Part shown: piece after piece, positions 1-10,296 of the stretch
Layout: every line of letters begins with the position of its first letter
Numbering within the stretch: position 1 is the first letter of the stretch
From: Ramlibacter terrae
Lineage (GTDB): Bacteria; Pseudomonadota; Gammaproteobacteria; Burkholderiales; Burkholderiaceae_C
Direction: 5' to 3'
Length of the DNA: 64,000 nt
NCBI GenBank assembly: GCA_013127575.1
Contig: CP053418.1
Coordinates: 2,046,001-2,110,000 of the forward strand
Program-made: the position numbers and the translations under genes
The notes under the pieces: generated by a model
Database searches by the model: none
The model's input: the letters and a program-made list of their open reading frames with translations, nothing else
What the model was told of the DNA's origin: nothing

Positions 1-1041
1 CCGCCGACTGCGTCGGCCAGCCGGAGAGGTGCCGTTCCGCGATGCCGCCCAGCGCGGTGATCCACTCGTCGTCCGCGTTCAGGCACGGCAGGTAACGGAA
101 CTGCTTGCCGCCCGCGGCAGGAAGGCATCGCGCGCTTCCTGCGCGATCTCCTCCAGCGTCTCCGGGCAATCGCTGGTGAAGCCCGGGCACACCACGTCCA
201 CGCTGCGCGTGCCGGCCTTCGCCATCGCGACGAGCGTGGGTTCGGTGTACGGCTCCAGCCACTTCGCCTTGCCGAAGCGGGACTGGAAGGTCACGGTGTA
301 CCGCGTCGCGTCCAGCCCCAGCCACTCGGCCAGCAGGCGCGCCGTCTTGCGGCATTCGCAGTGGTAGGGGTCGCCCGGGTGCAGCGTGCGTTCGGGCACG
401 CCATGGAAGCTCAGGACGAGGTGCTCGGGCCGTCCGTGCGTCTGCCACTGCCGCTCGATGCCGCGGGCCAGCGCCTGCACGTAGCCGCGGTCGTCGTGGT
501 AGCGGTTCACGAAGCGCAGTTCGGGGATGCTGCGCTGCCGCTTCGTCCACGCATTCACCGCGTCGATCAGGCTCGCCGTGGTTGTGCCGGAGTACTGCGG
601 ATAGGCGGAGAGGATCACGATGCGCGACGCGCCCGCCGCGACCATCGCATCGAGCCGGTTCGCGATCGAGGGCGTGCCATAGCGCATGGCGTAGTCGACG
701 AGCACGCGGTGCCCGCGTTGCCCGAGCCAGCCTTGCAGGCGCTTGGCCTGCCGTTCGGTCCACACGCGCAGCGGCGAGCCTTCCTTCGTCCAGACCGTCC
801 GGTACTTGGCGGCGGACTTCGAGGAGCGGAACGGCAGGATCACGCCATACAGCAGCGGCAGCCACACGGCGCGGGGAATCTCGACGACGCGCGGGTCGCC
901 CAGGAACTCGGCGAGGTAGCGCCGCACGGCGGGCGCGGTGGGTTCGTCCGGCGTACCGAGGTTGCAGAGCAGCACGCCGGTGGTGGCCGCTCGCGCGTGG
1001 TCGTGTGCAGCTATTTTCTTACCCGGAACGTTCGCATCCAT
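1..1041 (-). CDS. hemH: Ferrochelatase, 3' end cut by window edge, one frameshift
   Basis: Inserts Fe2+ into protoporphyrin IX, the last step of haem synthesis, in the cytoplasm or at the inner membrane face. The start of the chain reads GVLLCNLGTPDEP, the middle carries the catalytic-histidine segment LSFHGVPER (about residue 210), the FQSRFG motif follows, and near the C-terminus CPGFTSDCPETLEEI holds the conserved acidic residue. Up to about position 120 the frame is open. Beyond that the true C-terminus (GKQFRYLPCLNADDEW, then GGIAERHLSGWP) continues in another frame down to base 1, so there is one indel near 110-122 and the last residues lie outside the window. The ATG at 1041 is only 17 bases from the divergent HAD gene; a shorter start is possible because the first 20 residues are not conserved. 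Identification is secure. Confidence 0.93.
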
Positions 1042-1058
1042 GCGGTATTCTCGCCGCC

Positions 1059-1749
1059 ATGCTCGACCTGTCGAAAATCAGGGCCATCAGCCTCGACCTG
1101 GACGACACGCTGTGGCCGATCTGGCCCACCATCGAGCGCGCAGAGAAGGTGCTGCACGACTGGATGGTGGAACACGCCCCCATGGCGGCCGCCTTGTTCT
1201 CCAGCCCGGTGGCGCTGCGCGAGATCCGCGAGCACATGGGCAACACGCGGCCGGACCTCAAGCACGACATGAGCGCGCTGCGGCGCGAGTCGATCCGGCT
1301 GGCGCTGTACCGCGCCGGCGAAGACCCGCTGCTCGCCGATCCCGCCTTCGACGCCTTCTTCGACGAACGCCAGCGCGTGACGCTGTTCGACGACGCGCTG
1401 CCGACGCTGGAGTTCGGCTTCGCGCTACCCGCTGGTCAGCCTGTCCAACGGCAACGCCGACATCGAGCGCGTGGGCATCGGCAAGTTCTTCCGCGCCGCC
1501 ATCACGGCGCGCGAGTTCGGCGTCGGCAAGCCCGATCCGCGCATCTTCCACGCCGCCGCCGGCGCGGCCGAAGTGCAGCCCGAAGAGATCCTGCACATCG
1601 GCGACGACGCCACCCTCGACGCGCTGGGCGCGCTCAATGCGGGCATGCAGGCTGCATGGCTCAATCGGTCCGATGCCCTGTGGCCGCACGAGCAGCAGCC
1701 GCAGGTGACGGTGGCCAGCCTCACCGAGCTGTGCGAGATGATGGAGTGA
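1059..1749 (+). CDS. HAD-superfamily hydrolase, one frameshift
   Basis: A haloacid-dehalogenase-fold phosphatase of unknown substrate. Motif I is ISLDLDDTLWP near the N-terminus (nucleophile Asp and acid/base Asp), motif II is SLSNGNAD, the motif III lysine lies in GVGKPDPRIF and motif IV is HIGDDATLDALG. The reading frame shifts near 1420-1430, between the cap region and motif II, and ends at 1749. About 230 residues is normal for a HAD-IA enzyme with a helical cap. The ATG at 1059 sits just before the conserved LSKIRAISLD stretch. It is divergent from hemH, and its last 29 bases overlap the tail of hpnE on the other strand. Substrate cannot be told from sequence. Confidence 0.85.
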
Positions 1750-3006
1750 GGGCCGCCGCCACCTGCAGCCCGGCGCGCACGGCGCCTTCGAGCGTGGCCG
1801 GGTAAGGCCCTTCCACGTAGTCGCCGCAGGCCCACAGGCCCGGTGCGATCGCGATGCCGGGCCGCCGGAGGTTCGGCGTGCAGGCGAAGGTCGCGCGCTT
1901 CTCCACCACGGTCTGCAGGGGCTGGACGTTCCAGCCGAGCGCCCGCGCCTGCAGCAGCACCTGCATTTCGATCGCCTCGCGCTCGCGTTCGCTGGCGCTG
2001 ACCACGAAGGCGAGCAGGCCGTCCCGACCACCGAGCTGCGAGCGGTCGAACACGAATTGCGCGGGGGCATCGGGGCCGGTGCGCAGTGCCAGCATGGGCA
2101 GCGGCAGGCGCGGGCCGCCGGTGACGTACACCGTGGCGATGGCTTCGAAGGCGAGGGCGTCGGCCATGGCCGACCAAGCCGCATGCACGTCGCGCGCGAG
2201 CCGCGCGGCTTCGGGGGCCGGGCAGGCGAGCACGACCTCGTCGAAGGCTTCGCCGTCCACCAGCCACGCGGCGCCGTCGCGCGCGACGCGCTGCACCCGC
2301 GCGCCCGAGCGGACCTGCGCGCCTTCCGCCTGCAGCCACGCCTGCGCGGCGATGGGGAAAACGCGGCCCAAATCCTGCCGCGGCAGCAGCAGGTTGGACC
2401 CGCCCCAGGCGCCGTGGCCGCGGCCGAACAGTGAATCGTGGAGCACGCGCAGGAACACCAGTCCGCTGGCGCGCTCCGCCGGCGTGTTCAGCGCCGCGAC
2501 GCAAAGGGGGCGATCAGTTCCTCGCGGATGCGCGGCGTGAGCGATGCGCAGAGCGCGGCCACGGTCGTTTCCGGCGCGCAGCGGAAGCCGGCAAGCTGCC
2601 ACCCCGCCGCGGCGCGCAGCAGCGACGCCTTGTCGCGCCAGGTCCAGCCGCGGGCGGAGACGATGCCGGCGGCCGCATCGAACGGCGACGGCCACAGCGG
2701 CAGCGCGATGCCGTCGCCATCTGGGTGCCGCAGCACCAGCGGCAGCCGCAGCAAGGCCTGCTCCGGCGCCACGCCCACCTGCTCCATCAGCCGCAGCGTT
2801 TCGAGGTACGCGCCGATCAGGATGTGCTGGCCGTTGTCGAGGTCGGCGAACTCGCCGCCGGGCATGCGCACCTGCAAGGTCCGCGCGCGCCCGCCGGGCA
2901 CCCGCGCCGATTCGTACAGAGTGACTTCGTGCGCGTTGCGGACGCAGGCCACCGCGGCCGCCAGCCCGGCCCAGCCTGCCCCGACAACGGCGACGCGCCG
3001 CCTCAC
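1721..3006 (-). CDS. hpnE: Hydroxysqualene dehydroxylase HpnE, one frameshift
   Basis: FAD-dependent amine-oxidase-like enzyme that reduces hydroxysqualene to squalene, the third step of the bacterial HpnCDE route. The N-terminal dinucleotide-binding motif is VVGAGWAGLAAA, followed by GGRART. The C-terminal FAD-contact region reads GLWACGDYVEGPYPATLEGA, typical of the family. The frame shifts near 2500 (after LIAPFASRR; the chain resumes at LCVAALNTPAERASG). The chosen start is GTG at 3004-3006, whose bases overlap the hpnD stop (GTGA), so the two are probably translationally coupled. About 428 residues, as expected. It is last in the minus-strand order hpnC-hpnD-hpnE. No squalene-hopene cyclase gene lies in the window. 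Confidence 0.9.
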
Positions 3007-3843
3007 GAGAGGCGGCCCAGCGCCTGTACCTTCCACGCCAGCCACAGCTTGCGCACGGGGGTGAGGGAGATGCGCTGGTTCAACACCTTGAAGTCTTCGG
3101 CCTCGATCTCGCGCAGCAGCGTGCGGTAGATGCTGGCCATCATCAGCCCGGGCTTCTGCGCCCGCCGGTCTTCGGAGGGCAGCAGCGCCAGCGCCTGGTC
3201 GTAGAGCGCGTGGGCGCGCTGCGCCTGGAACTGCATGAGTGCAATGAACCGGTCCGAGTGCTTGCGCTGCAGGATCTCGTGCGCCTTCACGTCGAACTGC
3301 TGAAGCTCGTTCACCGGCAGGTAGATGCGGCCGCGCATGGCGTCCTCGCCGACGTCGCGGATGATGTTGGTGAGCTGCATGGCTGGCCCAGCGTGTGCGC
3401 GTACGCCGTGGTGGAAGCCTGGCTCTGGCCGAAGATGCGCGCCGCGACCTCGCCGACGACGCCGGCCACCGGTGGCAGTAGCGCTGGAGGTTGGGAAAGT
3501 CGAGGTAGCGCGTCTGCTCCAGGTCCATCTGGCAGCCGCGGATGACCGACTGCAGGTGGTCCTCTTCCAGCCCGAACTGGGGCACGTACGGCATCAGCGC
3601 CTGCATCACCGGGTGGGTGGGGCGTCCGTCGAAGGCCTGCGTCACCTGCGCGCGCCACCAGGCGAGCTTGGTGCGCGCGATGGCGGGGTCGCTGACCTCG
3701 TCCACCACGTCGTCCACCTCGCGGCAGAAGGCGTAGAAGGCCGTGATGGCGGCCCGCCGCTGGGGCGGCAGGAAGAGGAAGGCGTAGTAGAAGCTGCTGC
3801 CGGACGCGGCTGCCTTCTCCTGCACGTATTGTTCCGGCGTCAT
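3003..3843 (-). CDS. hpnD: Presqualene diphosphate synthase HpnD, frameshifted
   Basis: Condenses two farnesyl diphosphates to presqualene diphosphate. The trans-prenyl-synthase signature FYAFCREVDDVVDEV is the first Asp-rich motif, and the second (NIIRDVGEDAMRGRIYLP) follows in the middle of the protein. The frame is lost between about 3470 and 3380, with at least two indels around the YCHRVAGVVGE and AYAHTLG region, and resumes at LTNIIRDVGED. About 280 residues in total, matching the family. The ATG at 3843 (MTPEQYVQEK) lies about 10 bases after the hpnC stop, and the stop overlaps the hpnE GTG. Neighbours and motifs make the assignment firm. Confidence 0.9.
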
Positions 3844-3853
3844 CCCCCGATTC

Positions 3854-4732
3854 TCACATCCGCGCCGCACGCCAGAGCATGAGCGCGAAATCGGGGGCCC
3901 CGAGCTGGGGCGGCGGTGCAGCGTGTCGAAGCCGATCGCCGCGCTCTTGTCCAGGATGCGCAGGCCGCCTTGCACCACCAGCCGCAGTTCCCAGCCGGCG
4001 CGACCCGGCACGCGATGCACCAGCGGCGCGCCCGAAAGCATCAGTTCCCGCGCCCACCCGCACAACTCGCCGACCAGCGCCGGAGCGGCCGGGTGCTCGG
4101 TCCACGTCGCGGGAAAATCGGGAGAAATCCCGTGCCGCCGGCAGTCCTCGGCCGGCAGGTAGTAGCGGCCACGCGACACGTCGACGCCCACGTCCTGCCA
4201 GAAATTGACCAGCTGCAAGGCCGTGCAGATCGCATCGCTCTGTGCCAGGGGAAGCGGCGTCGTCGACGCCGTAGAGGTGCAGCAGCAGCCGCCCCACCGG
4301 GTCGGCCGAGCGGCTGCAATAGGCCAGCAGTTCCGCGCGGTCGGCGTAGCCGGCGCCGTCGCGGGTCTTCTCCACGTCTTGCACGAAGGCTTCCAGCAGG
4401 CGCTCCAGCGGCGGCTGCGGCAGGCCATGGCTGGCGATGGCGCGCCGCAGCGGACCGAAGACGTCCGGCCAGCCGCCGCTGCCCGCCGCGCCGCCGAAGC
4501 AGGCATGCAACTCGCTTCGGTACACCGCCAGGTCGGCCAGCCGGGCTTCCGCGGTCGCGTCGCCTTCGTCCGCGATGTCGTCGGCGGTCCGCGCGAACCA
4601 GTAGATGGCGGCGATCGGGGCGCGCAGCGCCGGCGGGCACAGCCACGATGCGACGGGGAAGTTTTCGTAGTGGTCGACCGGGCGCTGCCGGTCGTCGGGT
4701 GCGGAACTCACGGGCGGATTGTCGCTTGACAA
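3854..4732 (-). CDS. hpnC: Squalene synthase-like HpnC, two frameshifts
   Basis: Squalene/phytoene-synthase-fold protein that converts presqualene diphosphate to hydroxysqualene. The first Asp-rich motif is ARTADDIADEGDA (about residue 45) and the second is FWQDVGVDVSRGRYYLP. Two opposing indels, near 4250 and 3895, move the frame out and back; the end reads FALMLWRAARM. The longest start is TTG at 4732. The GTG at 4711, seven codons later, is an alternative and leaves more room for the TetR-like operator upstream. It is first gene of the hpnCDE operon and is divergent from the RND adaptor gene. Confidence 0.88.
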   Translation of the reverse strand: MSSDNPPVSSAPDDRQRPVDHYENFPVASWLCPPALRAPIAAIYWFARTADDIADEGDATAEARLADLAVYRSELHACFGGAAGSGGWPDVFGPLRRAIASHGLPQPPLERLLEAFVQDVEKTRDGAGYADRAELLAYCSRSADPVGRLLLHLYGVDDAASPGTERCDLHGLAAGQFLAGRGRRRVAWPLLPAGRGLPAARDFSRFSRDVDRAPGRSGAGRRVVRVGAGTDAFGRAAGASRAGSRRLGTAAGGARRPAHPGQERGDRLRHAAPPPQLGAPDFALMLWRAARM

Positions 4733-4746
4733 GAATGGTCGGTTTT

Positions 4747-4779
4747 CCTAGATTACTAACCAGTCAGTCAGTAGCTAGG
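4747..4779. promoter_or_regulatory. Palindromic operator between hpnC and the RND adaptor gene
   Basis: The 57-base divergent gap holds a nested imperfect palindrome: outer arms CCTAG/CTAGG (4747-4751, 4775-4779) around a core TACTAACCAGTCAGTCAGTA at 4754-4773. Sites of this shape are typical of TetR-type repressors controlling RND pumps in proteobacteria. No TetR gene lies in the window, so the cognate regulator is unknown and the assignment is inferred. Confidence 0.5.
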
Positions 4780-4789
4780 CAAAATTCCC

Positions 4790-5925
4790 ATGTTCCAGAC
4801 CCCCACCCCCGCCCGCCTTTCCGGCTGGGCCGCTCCCTTGCTGAGCCTGGCGCTGCTGGCAGCCTGCGCCCGGCCGGAACCCGCGGCCGAGCCGGTCCGC
4901 GCAGTGAAAGTGTTCACCGTCGGCACCAGCGCCATGCAGTCGGGCTACGAGTTTTCGGGCGAGGTCCGGGCCCGGGTCGAGTCGCGGCTGGGCTTCCGGG
5001 TGGCGGGCAAGATCACCCAGCGCCAGGCCGAAGTGGGCCAGCGGGTGAAGGCGGGCACGGTGCTGGCCCAGCTCGATCCGCAGGATTACCGGCTCGCCGC
5101 CGATGCGGCGCGCGCCCAGCTCGCGGCCGCCAGCACCAACCGTGACCTGGCCGCCGCCGACTTCAAGCGCTTCGTGACGCTGCGCGAGCAGAACTTCATC
5201 AGCGGCGCCGAACTGGAGCGGCGCGAGACCACCCTCAAGGCGGCGCAGGCCCGGGTGGAGCAGGCGCAGGCGCAACTCGCCTCGCAGGGCAACCAGGCGC
5301 GGTACACCAGCCTCGTGGCCGACGTGTCGGGGGTGATCACGGCCGTGGAAGCCGAGCCGGGCCAGGTCGTGACCGCCGGCACGCCGGTGGTCCGCATCGC
5401 CAGGACGGGCCCCGCGACGTGGTGTTCTCCGTGCCCGAGGACAAGGTGACGGCGCTGCGCCCCGGCACCGAGGTCGCCGTCCGCCTCTGGGCGGGGCAGG
5501 GCGAAGTGGCCGGCCGCGTGCGCGAAGTGGCGGCCAGCGCCGACCCGGCGACCCGCACCTATCCGGTGAAGGTCTCGCTCGACCCGGCTGCCCAGCCGCC
5601 GCTCGGCGCCACGGTCACCGTGCTGCCGCAGGCCTTGCGCCACGACGCGGTGCAGGCGATCAAGGTGCCCACCAGCGCGCTGCGCCAGGAAGGGCGGGGC
5701 AGCGCCGTCTGGGTGCTCGACACCGCGACCATGACGGTCAAGTCGCAGACGGTGCAGATCGCCACCGCCGACGGCAACGAAGCCGTGATCGCGGCGGGCC
5801 TGCAGCCCGGCGTGCAGGTGGTGGCGGCCGGCGTGCACGTGCTGGCGCCGGGGCAGAAGGTGACGGTCTGGCGGGACAGCAAGACGGCTGCACCGGTCGC
5901 CGCGCTCGCCGCGCCCACGCGCTGA
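4790..5925 (+). CDS. RND efflux periplasmic adaptor lipoprotein, one frameshift
   Basis: Membrane-fusion protein linking an RND inner-membrane pump to an outer-membrane channel. The N-terminus has a lipoprotein signal with lipobox LLAAC (Cys26). Then come a barrel-sandwich half motif GFRVAGKITQRQAEVGQRVK, an alpha-helical hairpin (RLAADAARAQLAAASTNRDL onward), the second lipoyl half (VSGVITAVEAEPGQVV) and a beta-barrel domain. The frame shifts near 5405-5418 in a G/C run, then MVFSVPEDKVTALRPGTEV continues to 5925. About 378 residues, normal length. The pump gene starts 7 bases later, so the two are co-transcribed. No outer-membrane factor is encoded nearby. Substrate is not inferable from sequence alone. 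Confidence 0.9.
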
Positions 5926-5932
5926 GGCCGGC

Positions 5933-8900
5933 ATGGACGCGCAACCGAACGACGGGCGTTTCAACCTCTCGCGCTGGGCCCTCGAGCACCCGGCGCTCAC
6001 GCGCTACCTGATGGTGGTGCTGATGGTGCTGGGCGTCGCCGCCTACTTCCAGCTGGGGCAGGACGAGGATCCGCCCTTCACCTTCCGCGCGATGGTCGTG
6101 CGCACCTACTGGCCCGGCGCCACCGCGCAGCAGGTCGCCGAGCAGGTCACCGACAAGATCGAGCGCACGCTGCAGGAGGTGCCGTACGCCGACATCATCC
6201 GCAGCTATTCCAAGCCGGGCGAGTCGCAGATCATCTTCCAGATCAAGGACTCGTCGAAGGCCGCCGAAGTCGCCAACGTCTGGTACACGGTGCGCAAGAA
6301 GGTCGGCGACATGCGCGGCACGCTGCCGGGCGGCGTGCAGGGGCCGTTCTTCAACGACGAGTTCGGCGACGTGTACGGCGTGATCTACGCGCTGGAGGCC
6401 GACGCCGGCTTCAGCTACGCCGAGGTCAAGGCCTTCGCCGACGACGTGCGCCAGCAGCTGCTGCGCGTGCCCGACGTGGCCAAGGTCGAACTGTTCGGCG
6501 CGCAGGACGAGAAGCTGTTCGTCGAGATCTCGCAGAAGCGCCTGGCGCAGCTCGGGCTCGACCTGAACCAGATCGTGGCGCAGCTCGGGCAGCAGAACGC
6601 CGTGGAATCGGCCGGCGCCGTGCAGACGCCGCTCGACGTGGTGCAGGTGCGCGTGGCCGGCCAGTTCCGGCGCTGGAGGAGCTCAAGGCCATGCCGATCC
6701 GCGGCCCCTCGGGCAACCAGCTGCGGCTGGCGGACATCGCCGAGGTGCGGCGCGGCTACGTCGACCCGCCGCAGGTGAAGGTGCACCACCAGGGCAAGGA
6801 AGTGATCGCGCTCGGCGTGTCGATGGCCAAGGGCGGCGACATCATCCGCCCGGGCAAGCAGCTCAAGACGGCCACTGGCCGCATCGACGACGAGCTGCCC
6901 GCGGGCATCCGCCTGGTGCAGGTGCAGGACCAGCCGAAGGCCGTCGCATCTTCCGTCAACGAGTTCGTCAAGGTGCTGATCGAGGCCGTGGCCATCGTGC
7001 TGGCGGTCAGCTTCATCGCGCTCGGCCTGCACAAGCGGCCGGACGCGGCCACGTTGCCGATCTGGAAACGCTGGACCATCGACATGCGGCCCGGCCTGGT
7101 GGTGGGCATCACCATCCCGCTGGTGCTGGCGGTGACCTTCCTCGCGATGAACTACTGGGGCATCGGCCTGCACAAGATCTCGCTGGGCTCGCTGATCATC
7201 GCGCTGGGCCTGCTGGTCGACGACGCCATCATCGCCGTAGAGATGATGGTGCGGAAGATGGAAGAGGGCTACGACAAGGTCCGCGCCGCCACCTTCGCCT
7301 ACGAGGTGACGGCGATGCCGATGCTGACCGGCACGCTGATCACCGCCGCCGGCTTCCTGCCGATCGGCATGGCGCAGTCCACGGTGGGCGAGTACACCTT
7401 CGCGATCTTCGCCGTGACGGTGGTGGCGCTGGTCCTGAGCTGGCTGGTGTCGGTGTACTTCGTGCCTTATCTCGGCACGCTGCTGCTCAAGGCCAAGCCG
7501 GTGCAGCCCGAACACCACGAGCACTTCGACACCCCGTTCTACCGGACCTTCCGCCGCACGGTGAACTGGTGCGTCGAGCATCGCTGGCTCACCATCGGCG
7601 CGACCGTCCTGACGTTCGCCCTCGGCATCGCCGGCATGGGCAAGGTGCAGCAGCAGTTCTTCCCGGACTCCAGCCGTCCGGAGATCATGGTCGACCTGTG
7701 GTTCCCCGAAGGCACGTCGTTCGCGGCCAACGAGGAAGTCGCGAAGCGCGTCGAACAGCGCCTGATGCGCGAACCGGGCGTGACCACGGTCACCACCGGC
7801 TCGGCTCCGGCGTCCCGCGCTTCTACCTGCCGCTCGACCGGTGTTCCCGCAGAGCAACGTTTCCCAGCTGATCGTGCAGCCGAAAGACTGGCCGTGCGCG
7901 AGAGCCTGCGGGTCAAGTTGCCGACGCTGCTCGCGCAGGAGTTTCCCGAGATCCGCGGCCGCGTGAAGCTGCTGCCCAACGGCCCGCCGGTGCCGTACCC
8001 GGTGCAGTTCCGCGTGGTCGGCCCCGAGCCGCAGGCGCTGCGCCTGCGCGCCGACGAGGTCAAGGCGGTGATGCGCGCCAGCCCCAACACGCGCGGCACC
8101 AACGACAACTGGAACGAGGCCGTGAAGGTGCTGCGGCTGGAGGTGGACAGGCCAAGGCGCGGGCGCTCGGCGTCACCAGCCAGTCGATCGCGCAGGCGAG
8201 CCGGACCATCCCGGCCGGCAACAGCATCGGCCAGTACCGCGAGGGCGACAAGCTGATCGACATCGTGCTGCGGCAGCCCGCCGACGAGCGCAACGCGATC
8301 ACCGACATCGGCAACGCCTACCTGCCCACGGCCTCGGGCAAGTCGATCCCGCTGACGCAGATCGCCAAGCCGGTGTTCACGTGGGAGCCGGGCGTGATGT
8401 GGCGCGAAGGGCGCAACTACGCCATCACGGTGCAGTCGGACATGGTCGAAGGCATGCAAGGCGCCACCGTCACCGAGGAGCTGCTGCCGAAGATGCGCGA
8501 GCTGGAGCGCCGCTGGCCCGCGGGCTACGCCATCGAGGTCGCGGGCACGGTGGCGGAGAGCAGCAAGGGCTCGTCGTCGATCGCCGCCGGCGTGCCGATC
8601 ATGCTGTTCATCACCTTCACGCTGCTGATGCTGCAACTGCACAGCTTCAGCCGGGCGATGCTGGTGTTCATCACGGGGCCGCTGGGCATTGCGGGCGTGG
8701 CCGGCGCGCTGCTCGTGCTGAACCGGCCGTTCGGCTTCGTGGCGCTGCTGGGCGTGATCGCGCTGATGGGGATGATCCAGCGCAATTCCGTGATCCTGAT
8801 CGACCAGATCGAGCAAGACCGCGCCCGGGGCGTGCCGGCACGGGACGCGATCGTCGAGTCGGCGGTGCGGCGGCTGCGCCCCATCGTGCTGACCGCGGCC

Positions 8901-9068
8901 GCGGCCGTGCTGGCGATGATCCCGCTCTCGCGCTCGGTGTTCTGGGGGCCGATGGCCGTCGCCATCATGGGCGGGCTGATCGTGGCGACGGTGCTGACCT
9001 TGCTGGCCTTGCCGGCGATGTACGCGGCCTGGTTCCGGGTTCGCCGCGAATCGCCGGTGGCGGTGTAA
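5933..9068 (+). CDS. RND efflux pump inner-membrane permease, about four frameshifts
   Basis: AcrB-type proton-driven exporter. TM1 is LMVVLMVLGVAAYF, then the porter domain, then the TM2-TM6 block with the proton-relay aspartates in LIIALGLLVDDAII, a second porter domain, and TM8-TM12 ending in LIVATVLTLLALPAMYAAWF. The frame shifts near 6668, 7806, 7845 and 8152; each side aligns as one continuous pump of about 1,045 residues. The ATG at 5933 is 7 bases after the adaptor stop. The porter start FQLGQDEDPPFTFRAMVV is seen in the branch of RND pumps common in Burkholderiales whose substrates are mostly unassigned. The stop codon overlaps a candidate ECF promoter for the next operon. Confidence 0.92.
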
Positions 9069-9090
9069 CTTTTCGGGCGGGCCGGACGAA
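9064..9090 (+). promoter_or_regulatory. Candidate ECF (SigF-type) promoter of the bufferin-like operon
   Basis: GTAACT at 9065-9070 and CGAA at 9087-9090 are separated by exactly 16 bases. As I recall, the Caulobacter SigF promoter is GTAACC-N16-CGAA, so five of six -35 bases and all four -10 bases agree. It overlaps the stop of the upstream pump gene and lies about 52 bases before the DUF2282 start. The operon encodes an ECF factor with a DUF1109 anti-sigma factor, as in Caulobacter, so autoregulation is likely. No experiment supports it here. Confidence 0.6.
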
Positions 9091-9097
9091 TAGGGAA

Positions 9098-9120
9098 GTG
9101 CGGGCCGTTGCGGCCCGCAC
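9098..9120 (+). other. Perfect 10-bp hairpin in the operon leader
   Basis: Arms GTGCGGGCCG (9098-9107) and CGGCCCGCAC (9111-9120) enclose a 3-base loop. No T tract follows, so it is not a clear intrinsic terminator. It would sit near the 5' end of a transcript starting from the candidate ECF promoter and ends 21 bases before the first ATG. It may stabilise the leader, or separate pump and operon transcription. Confidence 0.6.
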
Positions 9121-9141
9121 CCTCAACCCCCGGAGCGTCCC

Positions 9142-9441
9142 ATGAACCCATCCGTCCCCTCCCTGTCCGCCGCCGCGCTCGCCCGGCGCTGGGCGCCGCC
9201 TTCGCCGCGCTGCCCGCCGCGGCCGCCGACCCCGCCAAGGAGAAGTGCTTCGGCGTCGCCATGAAGGGCAAGAACGACTGCGCCGCCGGCGCCGGCACGA
9301 CCTGCGCGGGCACCTCGAAGATGGACCACCAGGGCAACGCCACGGTCCTATGTACCCAAGGGAACCTGCATGCAGATGCAGTCCACCACCTCGCCCACGG
9401 GCAAGGGCCAGCTCATGGAGTTCAAGGAGCGGAAGGCGTAA
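9142..9441 (+). CDS. bufA: DUF2282 bufferin-type precursor peptide, two frameshifts
   Basis: A small exported four-cysteine peptide (about 99 residues). The N-terminus is a Sec signal peptide ([20 protein letters not shown], assuming a one-base loss near 9183). The mature part carries four Cys in the contexts [28 protein letters not shown] and GTCMQMQ. A second shift near 9345 leads to [16 protein letters not shown] and the stop at 9441. This cysteine layout is the DUF2282 (BufA1) family, whose members are exported copper-binding RiPPs matured by a DUF692 enzyme that turns cysteines into thiooxazole rings (family knowledge). A GGAG ribosome site precedes the ATG. It is the equivalent of gigP in Cupriavidus. 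Modification here is inferred from the adjacent DUF692 and DUF2063 genes. Confidence 0.85.
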
Positions 9442-9444
9442 GCC

Positions 9445-10296
9445 ATGCTCCCCGTGGGCTGTGGCGTCGCGCTCAAGGCGCGGCACACGGATGCGGCGCT
9501 CGGCCCGGGGCCGGCGGCCGCTTTCTTCGAGGTGCATGCCGAGAACTACATGGTGGCGGGCGGGCCGTTGCCGCGCCACACGGAGCAGGTGCGCGCGCGC
9601 CATCCGCTGTCGCTGCACGGCGTCGCGCTGGGCATCGGCGGCGCCGGGCCGCTGGACGCCGCCTACCTCGATCGCCTGGCGGCGCTGGTGCGGCGCTACC
9701 AGCCGGCCGCCTTCTCGGAACATCTCGCCTGGTCCAGCCACGCCGGCGCCTTCCTCGGCGATCTGCTGCCCCTGCCCTACGACGGCGCCACGCTGGCACG
9801 CGTCTGCGCGCACGTGCAGCAGGCGCAGGAGCGCCTCGGACTGCGCCTGCTTCTGGAGAATCCCTCCACCTATTTCGAGTTCGATGCATCCACGCTCGGC
9901 GAGGCGCAGTTCTGGCCGAAGTCGTGCGGCGCACCGGCTGCGGACTCCTGCTGGACCTGACCAACGCCGGGTCGGCTGCGTCAATCGCGGGGCCGACGCA
10001 CGCGCCTACGTCGCGGCGCTGCCGCTGCAAGCGGTGGGCGAGGTGCACTGGCGGGCTGCGGGCGCGCCGTGGATGCCGCCGGCGCGCCCTTGCTGATCGA
10101 CGACCATGGCGGTCCCGTGCCCGACGTCGTGTGGGATCTCTACCGCGAGCTGGTCGCGCAGGTCGGTCCGCTGCCCACGCTGATCGAATGGGACAACGAC
10201 GTGCCGCCGTGGCCCGTGCTGCAGCGGGAGGCGCGACGCGCCCGAGCCGTGCTGGACGGCTGCCGCATGCGCAAGCCCGTGGAGCTTGCGGCATGA
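9445..10296 (+). CDS. bufB: DUF692 (MNIO) RiPP-modifying iron oxidase, about three frameshifts
   Basis: Multinuclear non-haem iron oxidative enzyme with a TIM-barrel fold that modifies cysteines of the BufA peptide in the cytoplasm. Family signatures are visible in order: [14 protein letters not shown], the iron-ligand segment [39 protein letters not shown], then (after a shift near 9905) [11 protein letters not shown], a second shift near 9970, [10 protein letters not shown], a third near 10060, and [17 protein letters not shown] with [16 protein letters not shown] at the end. Length is about 284 residues, normal. It starts 3 bases after the peptide gene, and its stop overlaps the DUF2063 start (ATGA). 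Symbol assigned by family and neighbourhood. Confidence 0.9.

Noticed and set aside
9098..9120. Intrinsic terminator of the RND operon
   Set aside because: Strong stem but no U-tract; kept as an unassigned leader hairpin.
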